The notes: generated by a model not told the origin, from the sequence alone. A DNA stretch of 62,156 nucleotides from Cytobacillus purgationiresistens (GCF_030813235.1 NZ_JAUSUB010000030.1:1-62156); one strand, 5' to 3'; positions 36,408 to 50,565 are shown, counted from the stretch's first letter. Numbers and translations are program-made.

Positions 36408-37577
36408 TTATTGATAAACATGGACAAAAGGTTCGGATTGGTCGGTTTTCTTAATAATTAATGATTCAGGACCGTTTACGGAAGTAATATTTACTTGAAC
36501 AGAAATATACTCTGGAAAGCTTGTCATGATTCTGCTTGCTACATACTGAGTGAATCCTACCGCTTCCGCTTTACCATAAAATTGGATTGGTATATTAATA
36601 TCCAATTGCTGGAGCTGGCCCTGAGCATAGAAGGCATTGCCAATGACACCATTAAAATTCGGGAAATATTTCTCAATATCCTGCTTAAAATTTAGGAATG
36701 ATGTTAAGTCTTCACGGTGATCCTTCTCAGCAGTGTTTGATGGAAAGAGCACGTATTTTTCATTCACTTTTTCCCAACTGCCAAGCTTATTGCTTCCCTG
36801 ACCCGCATGTGCATAAGCGAAGAAATTTCCTGGCACAACTGATGTTCTGCTTTGCTGTTCAAACATTGCAATTGTAATTGGGATATTCTCCAGCCCTTCT
36901 ATTTTTCTTAGACGAGGCAAGATTTCCTCTGCTATCTTCTTGCCTTCTGCTTCAAGTTTTTTTCGGTCAATTTTCGTTTCAAATGTCGCGCCATATTGTT
37001 CTTTTTGGTAATAATGCACAGAATTCAAGGCTAATCCGATGACTACTCCACCTAATTTCACCTTATCATCCCCATCTTTAACACGATAGTTATGCTCAAG
37101 GATATGAGCGAGATAAATCGGTGCTTTCTCATTACGATCTTCAATATCTCCCTTTCCATTATCTAAAGGGTTAAGACCGATATTTTCTTCTTTTTCCATT
37201 TTTCTTTCTTTTAATTGAGCATCTGTGAACTCACGATTAAGCCATGAAACGATCGTACTTCGATCAAGATACTGACCTTCCTGGAAAAAGAACTTCTCTG
37301 TATCAAAGTTATTCTGTGCGACTCTCATCAGACCTGTTTCAAATTCATTCAGATCATACTTCGTATTGATATTATTAACGACTAAGCCTCTTGCTTCACT
37401 CGCTTTAAATGGAAGAAGGGTGCGATAATAAGAATCCGAAATTTTAAAATTCGGGATAATCGCCTTTTCTTCGGAATCCTCATTCTCTTCAATAACTTCT
37501 TCCTGCTTGCTAAAATTTGGTGCACAGCCAGCGAGTAAAAGGAGCATTGCCAATGATAATGTCATTATTTTTTTCAC
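36408..37577 (-). CDS. camS: CamS family sex-pheromone lipoprotein
   Basis: A membrane lipoprotein: the signal peptide ends in a lipobox LLLLAGC with the modified Cys at about residue 18. The mature part carries the CamS domain (DSYYRTLLPFKASEARGLVV at its start). In enterococci and staphylococci the signal peptide of this family is processed into a sex pheromone peptide. In Bacillus the role is unknown (YerH). The start is a GTG with GAGGTGG upstream. It lies 13 bases after ligA and is conserved there. Confidence 0.9.
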   Translation of the reverse strand: MKKIMTLSLAMLLLLAGCAPNFSKQEEVIEENEDSEEKAIIPNFKISDSYYRTLLPFKASEARGLVVNNINTKYDLNEFETGLMRVAQNNFDTEKFFFQEGQYLDRSTIVSWLNREFTDAQLKERKMEKEENIGLNPLDNGKGDIEDRNEKAPIYLAHILEHNYRVKDGDDKVKLGGVVIGLALNSVHYYQKEQYGATFETKIDRKKLEAEGKKIAEEILPRLRKIEGLENIPITIAMFEQQSRTSVVPGNFFAYAHAGQGSNKLGSWEKVNEKYVLFPSNTAEKDHREDLTSFLNFKQDIEKYFPNFNGVIGNAFYAQGQLQQLDINIPIQFYGKAEAVGFTQYVASRIMTSFPEYISVQVNITSVNGPESLIIKKTDQSEPFVHVYQ

Positions 37578-37590
37578 GGTTTCCCACCTC

Positions 37591-39630
<2,040 letters not shown>

Positions 39631-39659
39631 TTAATCACGCCTGCCATTTTATTTTCAAT

Positions 39660-41885
39660 TTAGCCTTTTGTAATAGGAGCAAATTTAGCGAGTAATCGCT
39701 TGATGCCAACTGGTTTAGGAAAGGCAATATCTAATTCTGTTCCTTCGCCCGAACCCTTCACGCTCACCACGGTTCCAACTCCCCATTTACCATGCACTGC
39801 TTTATCTCCAACACTCCAAGTTACTTCGTCGCCGCCTGTAGCTTCTATAGAAGGACGCACAACTGCCTTTCGGAGAGGCTGCATTCTAGAAGGAGATGAC
39901 CCAAATGGAGAGTTCCCCATTCCACCTGCTTTTGCTGCTGGTTCAATACCTTCAATTAAATCCTCCGGAATCTCTTTTATAAATCGAGAAGGCGGATTCA
40001 TGTTTGTCCGGCCAAATAAGGTACGCATTTGTGCATTCGTGATAAATAGTTCTTCTTCCGCTCTCGTTATACCTACATACGCTAATCTGCGCTCTTCTTC
40101 CATCTCAGCCTCTTCCATTAGTGAGCGGCTATGTGGGAAGACACCTTCCTCCATGCCCATTAAGAAGACAGTCGGGAATTCCAAACCTTTTGCAGAATGA
40201 AGTGTCATGAGAATAACAGCATCGCTTTTTTGTCCATCATCATCTAGTTTATCTATATCAGCAACCAAAGCGAGGTCTGTCAAAAAGGCCACTAGTGTTT
40301 TATCTTCTGCCCCATCCTCAAAGTTCTTTGTAACTGATAAAAATTCATCTAAGTTTTCGAGACGACTTTGCGCTTCAATTGATTTCTCTGCCTTTAACAT
40401 ATCTTTGTATCCAGATTTATCAAGAATCTCTTCAACCAATTCTGTTACAGACAGGTATTCTTGCATTTGTGTATAATTCTTTACTAAATCGCGAAACTCT
40501 CTCGCTGATTTAGTGGTTTTAGGGCTTAGTCCGATTAATTCAATGGAATCTAAAGCCTCAAACATTGTTAGATCATGCATCGTTGCAAAATTGGCGATTT
40601 TATCTATCGAGCCAGAACCGATTCCACGCTTCGGTACATTAATGACACGCTGCAAGCTTATGTCATCATCCGGGTTCGCAATTAAGCGTAAATAAGCAAG
40701 AATATCTTTAATTTCCTTACGATCATAGAACTTGATTCCACCAACAATCGCATATTCAATATTTGACTTTAAAAGCATTTCCTCCATTACACGTGATTGT
40801 GCATTGGTACGATACAGAATCGCAAAATCTGCTAACTTTTTATCGCCAGCTGCCATCAATTCTTTAATTTTACTAACAACAAATTGTCCCTCACCCTGCT
40901 CACTATCCGCACGGAAATAATGAATCTTTTTCCCTTCAGGATTTTCCGTCCATAGGTTCTTCGCTTTGCGGTTGGCATTCTTCTCAATTACACCATTTGC
41001 TGCATTTAGGATTCTTTGTGTCGAACGATAGTTTTGTTCAAGCAAGATAACCTCGGCATTTGAATAGTCCTTTTCAAATGAGAGGATATTTGCAATATCC
41101 GCTCCGCGCCATCTATAGATGGATTGATCTGAATCCCCTACTACACAAAGATTTTTAAACCGATTTGCTAATAGCTTGACCAGCATATATTGTGCTCTAT
41201 TCGTATCCTGATACTCATCTACATGGATATATTGGAATTTGCGCTGATAGTATTCAAGCACTTCAGGTACACGGTCGAACAGAAGGATTGTCAGCATGAT
41301 TAAATCATCAAAGTCTAATGCGTGGTTCTTTCTCAACCGCTTCTGGTAATCTGTGTACACATCGCTTATGACTTGCTGAAAATAATCACCCGCGGTTTTT
41401 GCATATTCCTCCGGATTGATCAATTCATTTTTCGCTGAACTGATTGAACCAAGTATCGCTCTAGGATCAAACTTTTTCGGGTCTAGATTTCTTTCCTTCA
41501 GTATGCTCTTAACAACAGACTGCTGATCAGTTGGATCTAGTATCGTAAAGTTGCGGTTATAGCCAATTCGATCAATATCTCTTCTTAAAATTCGCACACA
41601 CATGGAGTGAAAGGTGGAAATCCAAATTTGATCGGCTACTCCGCCCATCATGTTTTGGATTCGCTCTCTCATTTCTCTTGCTGCTTTATTAGTAAAGGTA
41701 ATCGCCAAAATATTATATGGATTCACACTTTTTTCTACCATTAAGTAGGCGATTCTATGAGTTAACACTCTTGTCTTGCCGCTACCTGCACCCGCCATAA
41801 TTAACAGCGGACCATCCGTAGATTTCACGGCACTTTGCTGCTGCGGGTTTAAACCTTTTAGAAGTTTATCTGATAAATATTGCAT
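39660..41885 (-). CDS. pcrA: ATP-dependent DNA helicase PcrA
   Basis: A superfamily 1A, 3'-to-5' helicase essential for repair and rolling-circle plasmid replication. The motifs in order are [17 protein letters not shown] (I), [10 protein letters not shown] (Ia), HVDEYQDTN (II), [15 protein letters not shown] (III), LEQNYRS (IV), [19 protein letters not shown] (V) and [13 protein letters not shown] (VI). A short Tudor-like C-terminus follows ([20 protein letters not shown]). The ATG at 41885 (MQYLSDKLL) matches homologues and gives 741 residues. It overlaps nothing and is part of pcrB-pcrA-ligA-camS. Confidence 0.96.
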   Translation of the reverse strand: MQYLSDKLLKGLNPQQQSAVKSTDGPLLIMAGAGSGKTRVLTHRIAYLMVEKSVNPYNILAITFTNKAAREMRERIQNMMGGVADQIWISTFHSMCVRILRRDIDRIGYNRNFTILDPTDQQSVVKSILKERNLDPKKFDPRAILGSISSAKNELINPEEYAKTAGDYFQQVISDVYTDYQKRLRKNHALDFDDLIMLTILLFDRVPEVLEYYQRKFQYIHVDEYQDTNRAQYMLVKLLANRFKNLCVVGDSDQSIYRWRGADIANILSFEKDYSNAEVILLEQNYRSTQRILNAANGVIEKNANRKAKNLWTENPEGKKIHYFRADSEQGEGQFVVSKIKELMAAGDKKLADFAILYRTNAQSRVMEEMLLKSNIEYAIVGGIKFYDRKEIKDILAYLRLIANPDDDISLQRVINVPKRGIGSGSIDKIANFATMHDLTMFEALDSIELIGLSPKTTKSAREFRDLVKNYTQMQEYLSVTELVEEILDKSGYKDMLKAEKSIEAQSRLENLDEFLSVTKNFEDGAEDKTLVAFLTDLALVADIDKLDDDGQKSDAVILMTLHSAKGLEFPTVFLMGMEEGVFPHSRSLMEEAEMEEERRLAYVGITRAEEELFITNAQMRTLFGRTNMNPPSRFIKEIPEDLIEGIEPAAKAGGMGNSPFGSSPSRMQPLRKAVVRPSIEATGGDEVTWSVGDKAVHGKWGVGTVVSVKGSGEGTELDIAFPKPVGIKRLLAKFAPITKG

Positions 41886-41965
41886 TGTTTCCGTCACCAC
41901 CATACAAACAAATGTTCTTATTTTTATTTTAACTTTATGATATTAAACTTACAAGTCCTAATGTG

Positions 41966-42652
41966 TTATTGTTTGACTGCATCGACAGTTTGAAGTGCCA
42001 CCTTTAAATCTTCGTAAACAACGTTCCCTACAACCACAACATCTGCATGAGCGCCCATCTCTCGAGCCTGTTCCACGCTTTGGATGCCGCCGCCGTAAAA
42101 AAGCACGGTCTCATCAAGTACAGCTTTTGTTTCCTTAACGATTTCAACATCACCGTATTTTCCGCTATATTCAATATAAAAGATGGGTAAGTGGAACATT
42201 TTTTCTGCCATCATTGCGTATGCCTTTACATCCTCAACAGTTAAATCGGTTTTTGCATTCGTTAATTCAGCCACTTTGCATTCCGCATTCAATACACAGT
42301 ATCCTTGAACAAGTATCTCTTCCCAGTTCATTATTTCTCCATACTCTTTAACTGCTTCATGATGAAGGCCCTTCACCCATTTTGTATCCGTACTATTTAG
42401 AACAGTTGGGATAAAAAACAGATCATAGCCAGGCGTAATGGCGTCAATCTCAGAAACCTCAAGGACGCATGGCACCGTATATCTGCGCACTCGTGCCATT
42501 AAATCCAGCACTTTTTCAAGTGTAATACCATCTGTACCTCCAATGATAATCCCATCCGTACCAGATTCACAAATTTTTTCTAAATCTTCATCAGAAATAT
42601 ATTTATCAGGATCGAGCTTAAACACATGGTGCCACTCGCTAACCTCGTACAT
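41966..42652 (-). CDS. pcrB: Heptaprenylglyceryl phosphate synthase PcrB
   Basis: A TIM-barrel prenyltransferase that joins heptaprenyl diphosphate to sn-glycerol-1-phosphate. It starts MYEVSEWHHVFKLDPDKYI, followed by GTDGIIIGGTDGIT, IEYSGKYGDVEIV and VLFYGGGIQSVEQAREM, which forms the phosphate-binding end. The ATG at 42652 has GGAGGAAG seven bases ahead and gives 228 residues, the B. subtilis length. It is the first gene before pcrA; the 52-bp repeat array lies upstream. Confidence 0.93.
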   Translation of the reverse strand: MYEVSEWHHVFKLDPDKYISDEDLEKICESGTDGIIIGGTDGITLEKVLDLMARVRRYTVPCVLEVSEIDAITPGYDLFFIPTVLNSTDTKWVKGLHHEAVKEYGEIMNWEEILVQGYCVLNAECKVAELTNAKTDLTVEDVKAYAMMAEKMFHLPIFYIEYSGKYGDVEIVKETKAVLDETVLFYGGGIQSVEQAREMGAHADVVVVGNVVYEDLKVALQTVDAVKQ

Positions 42653-42817
42653 GCAAACTTCCTCCATTCTATCATTCCATTCCATCATTATATCACTAGT
42701 GATAACAATCAAAAAGGAAAGAGATGGAGGGGATTTTTGTTATTTAAATTGTTATCTCGTCGATATCTTTCCATCGCTGTTCGTGCGAATAGGGAGGCTA
42801 TTTTGCGTGATTAATTG

Positions 42818-43392
42818 GGGAATAGTTTGGTTACCTGATTAGTTACCCGGCTGTCAGTTTTCTTGTTCTTTAGGGTATTAGTTCCTCGATCTAGTTGACC
42901 CTTTTCTCTTTTTCTCCGCTAATCGGGCACTAGTTCACTCAACTAGTTAACCCTTTTCTCTTTTTCTCCGCTAATTGGGCACTAGTTCACTCAACTAGTT
43001 AACCCTTTTCTCTTTTTCTCCTCCACTCGGGCACTAGTTCACTCAACTAGTTAACCCTTTTCTCTTTTTTTCCTCCACTCGGGCACTAGTTCACTCAACT
43101 AGTTAACCCTTTTCTCTCTTTCTCCTCCACTCGGGCACTAGTTCACCTATCTAGTTAACCCTTTTCTCTTTTTCTCCTCCACTCGGGCACTAGTTCACTC
43201 AACTAGTTAACCCTTTTCTCTTTTTCTCCTCCACTCGGGCACTAGTTCATTCAACTAGTTAACCCTTTTCTCTTTTTCTCCTCCACTCGGGCACTAGTTC
43301 ACTCAACTAGTTAACCCTTTTCTCTTTTTCTCCGCCTCTTGGGCACTTGTTCACTCAATTTCTGCATCCCATTTCTCATCTCATTCAACGAA
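42818..43392. repeat. 52-bp tandem repeat array with palindromic core
   Basis: GGGCACTAG-type units start at 42873 (degenerate), 42925, 42977, 43029, 43081, 43133, 43185, 43237, 43289 and 43341, exactly 52 bases apart, with a weaker copy at 42818. Each unit contains ACTAGTT and AACTAGT arms around CACTC, a 7-bp hairpin, then TTAACCC and a TTTTCTCTTTTTCTCC tract. The centre is nearly identical and the edges are diverged. The length is not a multiple of three and no frame is continuous, so it is non-coding. It fills the gap between yerC and pcrB. Confidence 0.9.
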
Positions 43393-43393
43393 T

Positions 43394-43423
43394 AAAAAAA
43401 ACCGTGGGAGTGTCCCTCGGTTT
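43394..43423 (-). terminator. Terminator of the yerB-yerC genes
   Basis: On the minus strand AAACCGAGGGA pairs with TCCCACGGTTT (one mismatch) around CAC, followed by TTTTTATT. It lies 15 bases after the yerC stop, between it and the 52-bp array. Confidence 0.8.
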
Positions 43424-43437
43424 AAGTGTCATGCTGC

Positions 43438-43749
43438 TTATTGTTCTGTCTCTGGTCCGTCTTCTTTAATTCTTTCTAATGCCATTTCATAGGCATCGTT
43501 TCCGTAGTTTAAGCAACGTTTTACACGAGAGATGGTTGCTGTGCTTGCGCCTGTTTCTGTTTCTATTTTATGATACGTTTTTCCTTCGCGCAGCATGCGG
43601 GCAACTTCCAGCCTTTGGGCTAATGATTGAATTTCGTTCACTGTGCATAGGTCATCAAAAAATCGATAGCACTCATCAAGGTCTTTTAAGGATAAGACTG
43701 CATTAAATAATTGATCTAGTTCTTGTCCTCTTAGTTTATTTATTTGCAT
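43438..43749 (-). CDS. yerC: YerC/YecD family TrpR-related protein
   Basis: A 103-residue helical DNA-binding protein related to the Trp repressor. The helix-turn-helix is in LAQRLEVARMLREGKTYHKI, followed by TGASTATISRVKRCLNYG. Its regulatory target is unknown. AAAGGAG lies ten bases before the ATG, and 15 bases separate it from yerB, so both are probably co-transcribed. Synteny with B. subtilis yerA-yerB-yerC supports the name. Confidence 0.93.
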   Translation of the reverse strand: MQINKLRGQELDQLFNAVLSLKDLDECYRFFDDLCTVNEIQSLAQRLEVARMLREGKTYHKIETETGASTATISRVKRCLNYGNDAYEMALERIKEDGPETEQ

Positions 43750-43764
43750 ATATAGTTAACTCCT

Positions 43765-44820
43765 TTAATTTGTAGTTGCATTGTCTATTACAATGGACGA
43801 TTCTAAACCAGGATCAGCAGGCACGACATTGATCCATGTCTTCCCCTGAACAAGTCCTTGTTCTTTTCCATCAATGACCGGAAGAATTCTTCCTTCCTTG
43901 TTGATCCAGTTTACTTCAGACATCCTACCTCTTTGAAGAAGATATCCCCTTCCCCCTGAAGATAAATCAATGTCGCGTCTTCCATCGCCATCAACTACTT
44001 GATGAGGGGTCTCAATGATAAAGACATTACTTAGTAATACCGGGTCTCCAGAATCATTATCAACAGTTAATTCATCATTAGAAGCTCTTTTGTACTTTTC
44101 CAGTGATTCATCGTATTGATAGGTCACATTAAAAAATGGATTCTTGGTTGAATATTCAATAGAAACAGCCGTTGCTTGCTGCCCATCAATCTGACCTGCC
44201 TCTTCCTTCGTTAAAAATAGGTGAGGTGACGGAGCTATCTCCATATCATAGCCCTTTTCCAGCGCCCCTTCTTTAATATGATCGAAGGTAATATAAGAAT
44301 TATGGGGAGCTTTGCGAAAGCTTACTCGTTCAAACAATGTGCCATCATAGTATAGACCGTTTAAACTATCAACATATCCCTGGTCAAGCAGTTTTTTCGC
44401 TTCAGGGCTATTGCCATGGGCAATGAATATACTATCATAGGCTTTGGCAAGTTCAATATAATAATCCCTTGCACTCCTTACAGGTCCAACAATTTGTGGT
44501 TGTTCACTTTCATAAATGGCGAGAAATCTTGTTACTTCGCCTTCTGCGAGCATTTCATAGACGATATCAGCCTTATCAAGCCCCGATTGCGGTCTTGCGT
44601 TTGGATGATTATTAATCATCACCGCAAATGATCGTCTGGGTTCTTCCCTATTATCTTGAAGTCCTGTTAGCGGAGATGGCATACCTTCTTCGTTGGCATC
44701 TACTGCTTGTTCAGGCGCTCCACTTTTTTCATCTTTTAAATCCTCATCTGTTTCACTCTTGCTGCATCCTGAAACTAAAAGCATTGTAATCGCTGAAACA
44801 GCCATCCATTTTTTTAGCAT
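43765..44820 (-). CDS. yerB: DUF3048 lipoprotein YerB
   Basis: A 351-residue predicted lipoprotein with lipobox LLVSGC at about residue 19. The DUF3048 domain follows (PLTGLQDNREEPRRSFAVMI, NHPNARPQSGLDKADIVYEM, then VGPVRSARDYYIELA). Homologues are common in spore formers and the function is unknown. AAGGGGTG precedes the ATG. It is downstream of yerA and upstream of yerC. Confidence 0.9.
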   Translation of the reverse strand: MLKKWMAVSAITMLLVSGCSKSETDEDLKDEKSGAPEQAVDANEEGMPSPLTGLQDNREEPRRSFAVMINNHPNARPQSGLDKADIVYEMLAEGEVTRFLAIYESEQPQIVGPVRSARDYYIELAKAYDSIFIAHGNSPEAKKLLDQGYVDSLNGLYYDGTLFERVSFRKAPHNSYITFDHIKEGALEKGYDMEIAPSPHLFLTKEEAGQIDGQQATAVSIEYSTKNPFFNVTYQYDESLEKYKRASNDELTVDNDSGDPVLLSNVFIIETPHQVVDGDGRRDIDLSSGGRGYLLQRGRMSEVNWINKEGRILPVIDGKEQGLVQGKTWINVVPADPGLESSIVIDNATTN

Positions 44821-44860
44821 GATGCACCCCTTACCGAATTCAAAACCCTTCTTTTACATT

Positions 44861-46603
44861 TTAACGCATCATCGTTGGAAAGAGTACAGTTTTATTCATC
44901 ACATCGTACATTCCACGCTGTGTCACCCTGATATAAGGAAGGTGAGTAGATGAGAAAAACAATAAGGTATAGATAGGGTCCGCAAACTTATAGCCAGTGT
45001 TTTTCAAATATTGCAAAAGGCTTTTTTCATCTTCTATTAAGTCTTCTACTTTTTTATCAGACATGATTCCCTTTAGCTTCAAAGGGATTTCGTTTACAAT
45101 CTTGCCTTTTTCTGAAACGACGATTCCTCCGCCAAGTTCCTTCATACGATAAAAAGCATTTTTCATATCTTCTTTATCTTTTCCGATAATAATAATATCG
45201 CCAGTATTAGAGAAGGAGCTTGCAAGGCCGCCCAAATTATCGGCAAACCCTTTCAGAATCGTATTGACCCTCCATTTCCCTTTTCGGTCAATAAGCATGA
45301 AGAAACATTCATCATGTGTTCGGTCAAGCTCGTCATTAGAGATATCAATCGCAATGGAATAAGGTTTGGTGATAACGGAATTCTCCATTTTGATTCCAAA
45401 AGGCATGGAGAATTGCATATCATTACTCGTTAGATCCCAGTTAAGCTCCAATGGTTCAAAGCCATATTCTTCCCATGCCATATCCTCATAGTTATCGAGG
45501 TTGACGCCATCTTTTTTCACCCATTTACCTTTGGCAATTACACCGACTGGAGTAGGGTTCTTTTCATCTTCCAATAGATTGATATTCGCGACCCTGCCGG
45601 TTGCGATATTCCCATGGAGATATTGGATATTATAATATTTAGCGACATTAATGGTCCCCATATTATAAGCATCAATGGTTGGAACACCCTTTTCTATTGC
45701 AATTCTAATCATCTGGTCAATGATCCCAGACTCTGAGAATGAAGAAGAGGATCCGTCTGTCGTAAAAACAAATTGATCATAGTTATCGATTCCGAGCTCA
45801 TGCATTTCATCTAAGAGCAGCGGCAGATCCGGCCGGATAGATGAATAGCGTAAAGAGACGGTGTAACCCTGCATTAAGCGGTTATACACCTCTTGACCGT
45901 TGATGGCTTCGTGATCGCAATCAGCACCTAAGAGCATTAACTTTGCTAAAGTCTTTTCTGATGCACCAGGAAAATGGCCTTCAATTTGTTTACGCATTCT
46001 CTTGGCTTCCTGCATCCAGTGAAGCATCATATCATCGCCGTCCAACAGTTTTGGCCAGCCTGTTAATTCCCCGCCCTGCAGCACTGCATCATGTTCTAGC
46101 CATGATTTAATATTGCCATGTGAAAAGGTGGTTTCTTCATGCTGGATTTCTGTTTGGGCATCAAATCGGCACCACCAATACATCGTTGTCGGGATATTTC
46201 GCATTTCTTTTAATAATGAAAACGCTTTCTTTTTGTCTAACTGTAACGCAAGCACCATATTGTCATTTATTAATGTTGTCGTTCCAAATTGGGCTGCATA
46301 GCTGGCAAAAGAATGGGGATTATATAATTGAAATGGGTGTGCATGAGGCTCGATATAACCAGGAACAAGCGACTGGCCTTCACAGTCTACAATTTCGCAG
46401 CCATCGGTTTTCTCGGGGAGCTTTTCACCGACATAGACGATGCGATCACCGTAGATCCATATGTTTGCTGTCATCCATTTTTTAAATGCCTGATTTAAAT
46501 AACGGGCGTTTTTCAATAGTATCGTTGGTGATATCTTTCCGTCAACTACGGAAACATGCTCACGCAAATGTTTATTCTTCCAACGGTATCGCTGTTCCAG
46601 CAC
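44861..46603 (-). CDS. yerA: Adenine deaminase-like amidohydrolase YerA
   Basis: A 580-residue metallo-amidohydrolase of the adenine deaminase (AdeC) type. The N-terminal beta sandwich leads to the metal motif GYIEPHAHPF, and DHEAINGQEVYNRLMQGY, FTTDGSSSSF and a C-terminal adenine-deaminase domain (GGGIVVSEKGKIVNEIPLKL) follow. The substrate has not been settled for YerA; adenine is the family default. The GTG start has AGGAGG seven bases ahead. Its position after the purine operon is conserved in Bacillus. Confidence 0.88.
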   Translation of the reverse strand: MLEQRYRWKNKHLREHVSVVDGKISPTILLKNARYLNQAFKKWMTANIWIYGDRIVYVGEKLPEKTDGCEIVDCEGQSLVPGYIEPHAHPFQLYNPHSFASYAAQFGTTTLINDNMVLALQLDKKKAFSLLKEMRNIPTTMYWWCRFDAQTEIQHEETTFSHGNIKSWLEHDAVLQGGELTGWPKLLDGDDMMLHWMQEAKRMRKQIEGHFPGASEKTLAKLMLLGADCDHEAINGQEVYNRLMQGYTVSLRYSSIRPDLPLLLDEMHELGIDNYDQFVFTTDGSSSSFSESGIIDQMIRIAIEKGVPTIDAYNMGTINVAKYYNIQYLHGNIATGRVANINLLEDEKNPTPVGVIAKGKWVKKDGVNLDNYEDMAWEEYGFEPLELNWDLTSNDMQFSMPFGIKMENSVITKPYSIAIDISNDELDRTHDECFFMLIDRKGKWRVNTILKGFADNLGGLASSFSNTGDIIIIGKDKEDMKNAFYRMKELGGGIVVSEKGKIVNEIPLKLKGIMSDKKVEDLIEDEKSLLQYLKNTGYKFADPIYTLLFFSSTHLPYIRVTQRGMYDVMNKTVLFPTMMR

Positions 46604-46817
46604 TCTATTTCCTCCTTTTATTTATGTTTTCGGGATATGTGTAAAAGAAAAATATTTCTCTCATTTTTTATATCGTCAAAGATCCTATTCAATTCAGTAG
46701 GGTGCATATTCACTGAGGTATCATTCATTTGTTTGTGTTTTATCATAACATATATCACTTTTTAACGCATTAAAGAATGACAAAAATTTGTTAATTTTTT
46801 GTGAAGGAGGCAATTAC

Positions 46818-47090
46818 ATGAATTTAAAGCCAAACATAGGAATTATCCAAGCACTTCTCCGTATTACATGCGGCTTGACTATTGTTGCTTGGGGCACGGC
46901 AAAGTTTGTCAAAAAGCCTTGGCAGGATCGCTTTCTTTTATTCATCATGCTAGGAGCCATGAAAGTTGCAGAAGGAATTGTCCGATTCTGTCCAGTAATC
47001 GCCCTGTTTGAAAAAGGGAAGGAAGCCGCTCAAGAAATGGCTGATACTGATAAAAAGCCACATGACCTCCTAAAGGATACCGATTTTTAA
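46818..47090 (+). CDS. DUF2892 (YgaP-like) membrane protein
   Basis: A 90-residue inner-membrane protein with the DUF2892 pattern, NIGIIQALLRITCGLTIVAWG, and a second hydrophobic part LLFIMLGAMKVAEGIVRFCP. The C-terminus is charged. AAGGAGG lies seven bases before the ATG at 46818, so the ten upstream codons are not used. The gene converges on purD and both share the hairpin at 47094. Confidence 0.85.
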   Translation: MNLKPNIGIIQALLRITCGLTIVAWGTAKFVKKPWQDRFLLFIMLGAMKVAEGIVRFCPVIALFEKGKEAAQEMADTDKKPHDLLKDTDF

Positions 47091-47093
47091 TAT

Positions 47094-47119
47094 GGAAGCC
47101 CCCGAAAACGGGGGCTTCC
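47094..47119. terminator. Hairpin between DUF2892 and purD 3' ends
   Basis: GGAAGCCCCCG pairs perfectly with CGGGGGCTTCC around AAAA, an 11-bp GC-rich stem. Flanking T-runs are modest on both strands (ATATTTATTT and ATATTAAAA), but the stem is very stable. It should end the purine operon and the opposite gene. Confidence 0.8.
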
Positions 47120-47123
47120 ATAT

Positions 47124-48413
<1,290 letters not shown>

Positions 48414-48425
48414 TCAGTAAAATCA

Positions 48426-49961
48426 TTAATGTTTAAAATGTCTTACTCCGGTAAATACCATGGCCATGCCATATTCATCCGCTTTCTTGATTGAATCCGC
48501 ATCTTTAATAGATCCGCCGGGTTGAATGATCGCAGTAATACCTGCTTTGGCAGCTGCTTCGACGGTATCGTCCATTGGGAAAAACGCATCCGATGCCATC
48601 GTTGCACCATCGACTTGTTTTCCTGCCTGCTTTATGGCAATTTGCGCTGAGCCCACACGATTCATTTGACCCGCACCCACACCTAAAGTCATATCAGCGT
48701 TATTCACGATAATCGCATTGGATTTTACATGTTTAACCACTTTCCAGCCAAGCTTTAATGCCTTCCATTCTTCCTCAGTTGGCTCCCTTTTCGTCGGAAC
48801 GGAAATATTCGCATCTTCCAAGCTGTATAGATCGTACTCTTGAGCTAATAAGCCACCCTCGATCGCCGTAAATCTTTTTTCTGTTTTCTTTTCAGCATGA
48901 AAAGGAATCGTTAATAACCGAAGATTTTTCTTACCTGTTAAAATACTTAATGCCTCTTCGGAGAACGATGGTGCAATGATAATCTCTAAGAATATTTCAT
49001 ATAATTTTTTCGCTGTTTCGGTATCCACCTCGCGATTCAGCGCAATGATGCCGCCAAATATGGAAACAGGATCAGCTGCAAATGCTTTTGAAAAAGCATC
49101 ATAAATGTTTACACCTGTTCCGACACCGCATGGATTCATATGCTTCACAGCAACCGCTGCAGGTTCAGAGAATTCTTTCACAATTTGCAGCGCTGCATCT
49201 GCATCATTAATATTGTTATAGGATAGTTCTTTACCATGCAGCTGCGTGCCATTAGCAATGGAAAATTCAGAGCCAAGCGGCTTGCGGTAGAATGCTGCTT
49301 TTTGATGTGGATTTTCTCCATATCTTAACGATTGCTTTAATTCATAAGTTACTGTTAGCTTTTCAGGCGTTTCTTCTTCTGCAAGATTTGTCATGTACTC
49401 GGCAATCATTGCGTCATAGGCAGCCGTATGACGGAAAACCTTAGCAGCAAGCTTTCTCTTTGTCGCTTTTTCTACAATGCCTTCTTCTTTTAATTGAGAC
49501 AGAACGGTTTCATAATCAGTTGGATCAACAACAACTGTTACATACTCATGGTTTTTTGCTGATGCACGAAGCATTGCTGGGCCACCAATATCAATATTTT
49601 CTATCGCATCTTCAACCGTTACATCTGGTCTTGCAATCGTTTGTTGAAAAGGGTACAGGTTCACACAAACGACTTGTATGGGTTGAATTTGATGCTCATC
49701 CAACTGTTCCTTGTGAGAAGGGTCATCAAATTTAGCAAGCAACCCGCCATGGATCATTGGGTTCAGCGTTTTCACGCGGCCTTCTAATATTTCTGGAAAA
49801 CCAGTTACATCACTTACACCCATGACAGGGATGCCCGCTGCCTCTAATGCTTTTTTTGTACCGCCTGTAGATAAGATTTCAAATCCAAGCTCATTTAATT
49901 GTTGCGCGAATTCTGCAATACCGCTTTTATCTGACACACTAATGAGTGCACGTTTCTTCAT
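48426..49961 (-). CDS. purH: Bifunctional AICAR transformylase / IMP cyclohydrolase
   Basis: PurH performs the last two steps to IMP. The N-terminal cyclohydrolase domain starts [18 protein letters not shown], with [16 protein letters not shown] and [11 protein letters not shown]. The transformylase domain contains [14 protein letters not shown] and KHMNPCGVG. The ATG at 49961, with AGGAGG about eight bases ahead, gives 511 residues; the TTG six bases upstream is less likely. Confidence 0.96.
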   Translation of the reverse strand: MKKRALISVSDKSGIAEFAQQLNELGFEILSTGGTKKALEAAGIPVMGVSDVTGFPEILEGRVKTLNPMIHGGLLAKFDDPSHKEQLDEHQIQPIQVVCVNLYPFQQTIARPDVTVEDAIENIDIGGPAMLRASAKNHEYVTVVVDPTDYETVLSQLKEEGIVEKATKRKLAAKVFRHTAAYDAMIAEYMTNLAEEETPEKLTVTYELKQSLRYGENPHQKAAFYRKPLGSEFSIANGTQLHGKELSYNNINDADAALQIVKEFSEPAAVAVKHMNPCGVGTGVNIYDAFSKAFAADPVSIFGGIIALNREVDTETAKKLYEIFLEIIIAPSFSEEALSILTGKKNLRLLTIPFHAEKKTEKRFTAIEGGLLAQEYDLYSLEDANISVPTKREPTEEEWKALKLGWKVVKHVKSNAIIVNNADMTLGVGAGQMNRVGSAQIAIKQAGKQVDGATMASDAFFPMDDTVEAAAKAGITAIIQPGGSIKDADSIKKADEYGMAMVFTGVRHFKH

Positions 49962-49998
49962 TCCCAACTTCCTCCTTGTGAATAGCTGCTCTATGTCG

Positions 49999-50565
49999 TT
50001 ATTGATTTAGTAGTTTATTAAGCACCATTGGATAAAATTGATGTTCTACCTCATGAATTTTATTCTGTAGACTTGCCTTCGTCTCATCTTCATCCATCGT
50101 TATGGAATATTGATCAATGATCGGGCCGGTATCCATGCCTTCGTCGACATAATGAATGGTGACACCTGTTGCCTTCGCCCTCGCTTCAAGTGCCTGTCCG
50201 ATGGCATCCTTCCCTGGAAAAGCTGGCAATAATGATGGATGGACGTTCACGATTCTGCCTGCATATGTCTGCAAAAGAACACTTCCAATTAACCTCATAT
50301 AACCCGCAAGCACAATAAACTCGACTTCAGCATGTTGCAATTCCTGCAATATTTTTTTCTCGTATTCTTCTTTGCTAGCAAACTCTTTTGCATTGAATAC
50401 GAAGGAAGGAACCGCTGCGTCCACTGCCCTTTTTATACAATTGGCTTGCGGCTTATCACAAATTAAGACTTTAATATTCGCATCTAGCTTGCCTTGTTGA
50501 TTGGCATCGACTATGGCTTGAAAATTCGTTCCGCTTCCGGAAGCAAATATTGCGATATTCTTCAT
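49999..50565 (-). CDS. purN: Phosphoribosylglycinamide formyltransferase
   Basis: PurN transfers a formyl group from 10-formyl-THF to GAR (step 3). The N-terminus [17 protein letters not shown], the AGYMRLI motif and the active-site [12 protein letters not shown] with its Asn-His pair are present, followed by [13 protein letters not shown]. It has 188 residues and sits 15 bases after purM. Confidence 0.96.
   Translation of the reverse strand: MKNIAIFASGSGTNFQAIVDANQQGKLDANIKVLICDKPQANCIKRAVDAAVPSFVFNAKEFASKEEYEKKILQELQHAEVEFIVLAGYMRLIGSVLLQTYAGRIVNVHPSLLPAFPGKDAIGQALEARAKATGVTIHYVDEGMDTGPIIDQYSITMDEDETKASLQNKIHEVEHQFYPMVLNKLLNQ

Noticed and set aside
42818..43392. CRISPR array
   Set aside because: The 52-bp units are contiguous and near-identical throughout, with no unique spacers and no cas genes. 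The same applies to the 51-bp array at 27546-28718.
46604..46817. Riboswitch between yerA and the DUF2892 gene
   Set aside because: The gap holds a plausible yerA promoter (TTGACG, 17 bases, AATATT on the minus strand) but no recognisable aptamer core or terminator hairpin.
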